DNA of 5,982 nt, taken from positions 1 to 5,982 of the forward strand of contig JAJBVF010000447.1 of NCBI GenBank assembly GCA_020859965.1, given 5' to 3'. Numbering within the stretch: the first letter of the stretch is position 1; every line of letters starts with the position of its first letter. Positions 5,160 to 5,982 of this stretch are shown here, piece after piece. The DNA comes from Clostridiales bacterium. Lineage in GTDB: Bacteria > Bacillota > Clostridia > Lachnospirales > Lachnospiraceae. The notes under the pieces were generated by a model. The model worked only from the letters and a program-made list of their open reading frames with translations. It was not told the DNA's origin and ran no database searches. Both the position numbers and the translations under genes were made by a program.

Positions 5160-5180
5160 ATGTGGTTTTTGAAACTACAT
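5160..5180. promoter_or_regulatory. 9-bp inverted repeat at the degV transcription start
   Basis: ATGTGGTTT (5160-5168) and AAACTACAT (5172-5180) are inverted copies with one mismatch around TTG. The predicted degV start (near 5176) falls inside, so this could be a repressor operator or a hairpin at the 5' end of the message. The regulator is unknown. Confidence 0.45.
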
Positions 5181-5182
5181 CA

Positions 5183-5211
5183 GTTATATCATATTCCTTT
5201 CTTCTTGAAAA
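5183..5211 (-). promoter_or_regulatory. degV promoter with extended -10
   Basis: Minus strand: -35 TTTTCA (5211-5206, 4 of 6), 17-bp spacer, -10 TATAAC (5188-5183, 5 of 6) preceded by TGA, giving an extended -10 (TGnTATAAC). Leader about 78 bases. Another TATAAT (minus strand, near 5117) is too close to the ribosome site to be the -10. Confidence 0.55.
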
Positions 5212-5253
5212 GGGGAAATTTTCTGTTTCACAATATTTTAAGTATTTTTTCTA

Positions 5254-5283
5254 TTGCCATCCATTCCCGCTCTCATATATAAT
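5254..5283 (+). promoter_or_regulatory. Promoter of the DUF5721-like gene
   Basis: -35 TTGCCA (5254-5259, 5 of 6), 18-bp spacer, perfect -10 TATAAT (5278-5283). Start near 5290 gives a leader of about 113 bases before the TTG start, with no clear structure seen in it. Confidence 0.65.
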
Positions 5284-5402
5284 CAAGACGCAGAAATGAT
5301 TCCGTCACATACTTAATACTATGATTCAATATGATTCGAGCGACTAAAGAATATTCTTTCCTTTCTCTTCGCCGCCCGTTCTGCCATAAGGAGGTCTCTC
5401 TT

Positions 5403-5900
5403 TTGCGTTCTTTCCAGATTCAGGACAATCTTGGCTTTATGAAAAAGCTCCTCACAGATGATACTTTCGATACGTTTCTGCTCTCAGAAGCATCTATTAC
5501 TACATTTGCCACCTTCCAGATCGACGGATCTTTCCATCCGGATTACCTGAATACGGAAGAAGCTGCTCTTCTTACAGCAGAAAAATCCGGCTATACTCTC
5601 TGGAGGAGGATACGCCCATTCTTTTATGATCTGACAAAGGGAAAACATACCCCACTGAAATTCCGTATTATCTTCCGTCTGGCACCCCACAATGTTGAAA
5701 AGCTCCTTTTACAGAGCGGAGTCTCTTTTTCTGCGGATCAGGTAGACGGTCTGTTTTTAAATATCTCTTTCGACGGAAAATCGATCACTTGTGTCAGCGG
5801 TCTTGCCATGAACGTATTCACTCTCGATAAAACCCTGGAACACGCCTGGGATGGAATGCTCAGTAGATTTTTTCACCAGAAACAGATTCCATTTTTATAA
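5403..5900 (+). CDS. DUF5721-like protein of unknown function, TTG start
   Basis: A 165-residue soluble protein, no signal peptide or membrane segment. It resembles from memory the DUF5721 family of Lachnospiraceae, of unknown function. Landmarks are MKKLLTDDTFDTFLLSEASI (13-32), TFATFQIDG (34-42), YTLWRRIRPFFYDLTKGKHT (64-83), PLKFRIIFRLAPHNVEKLLL (84-103), DGLFLNISFDGK (115-126) and FTLDKTLEHAWDGML (139-153). I chose TTG at 5403 over ATG at 5331. AAGGAGG (5388-5394) lies 8 bases before the TTG, the ATG has no ribosome site, and family members begin with a short strand just before the FM-LL segment. The 24 upstream codons are therefore leader. A promoter lies at 5254-5283. It stands directly before a probable CIRCE-controlled operon. 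Confidence 0.85.
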   Translation: MRSFQIQDNLGFMKKLLTDDTFDTFLLSEASITTFATFQIDGSFHPDYLNTEEAALLTAEKSGYTLWRRIRPFFYDLTKGKHTPLKFRIIFRLAPHNVEKLLLQSGVSFSADQVDGLFLNISFDGKSITCVSGLAMNVFTLDKTLEHAWDGMLSRFFHQKQIPFL

Positions 5901-5965
5901 ACTTTTATACGACAGAGAGATTCAGGAACTTTCTTATTGGAAAAAAAGTCCTTACAGGCAAGCTG

Positions 5966-5974
5966 TTAGCACTC
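5966..5974 (+). promoter_or_regulatory. Left half of a CIRCE (HrcA-binding) element
   Basis: TTAGCACTC is identical to the left arm of CIRCE (TTAGCACTC-N9-GAGTGCTAA), the operator of the heat-shock repressor HrcA. The right arm would fall at 5984-5992, just beyond the window, so it cannot be verified. In Firmicutes CIRCE lies before groESL or hrcA-dnaK. A possible -35-like CTTACA is at 5951-5956; no -10 is seen inside the window. A 9-base match alone could occur by chance. Confidence 0.5.
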
Positions 5975-5982
5975 ACTAAAAA

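Noticed and set aside
5925..5955. Terminator of the DUF5721-like gene (GGAACTTT facing AAAGTCC)
   Set aside because: The stem is short, bulged and AU-rich, with no T run after it.

Overview
The window looks like chromosome of a low- to mid-GC Firmicute, most likely a Clostridia member close to Lachnospiraceae. The reasons are a tandem FeoA-FeoA-FeoB ferrous iron system next to a DtxR-type regulator, a DegV protein ending in the clostridial STMYANDGG form, a Csp-like subtilase without a signal peptide, a DUF5721-type gene, strong AGGAGG-type ribosome sites and a half CIRCE site. No mobile element, tRNA, rRNA or CRISPR array is visible.

Left part (1-1515) is an iron module. feoB (partial, runs off the left edge), feoA and a second feoA-like gene read leftward. 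A DtxR-family repressor gene reads rightward from the shared 907-1122 spacer. A good leftward promoter (TTGACG, 17 bp, TATACT) has its -10 inside the inverted repeat GTTAG-N6-CTAAC, which makes a plausible repressor-on-operator circuit. A 239-bp AT-rich gap full of repeated TCTGAT-like motifs separates feoA from feoB.

Middle part (1516-3641) reads rightward. It holds a subtilisin-like serine protease of the clostridial CspA/B/C type, broken by a nonsense codon and two compensating frameshifts within about 65 bp. Next comes a 75-residue cysteine- and glycine-rich small protein built from a duplicated LWIILLL-CCGGCGN unit, then a strong intrinsic terminator. The same promoter-like pair, CATTTTTCCG then CATA(G/T)GATACAA, lies upstream of both genes, so they may share a regulator, possibly a sporulation sigma factor. 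The protease message would begin with a 12-bp hairpin that abuts its Shine-Dalgarno site.

Right part (3642-5982) has a short orphan region, then two leftward genes with their own promoters: a small single-pass membrane protein with its own terminator, and a DegV-family fatty-acid-binding protein with an inverted repeat at its predicted transcription start. Rightward from the same spacer is a DUF5721-like gene starting at TTG. The last bases carry the left arm of a CIRCE element (TTAGCACTC), which predicts a heat-shock operon, typically groESL, just beyond the edge.

The most notable points are the Cys-rich duplicated protein with its shared promoter motif, the feo operator overlapping the promoter, and the clustered protease lesions.
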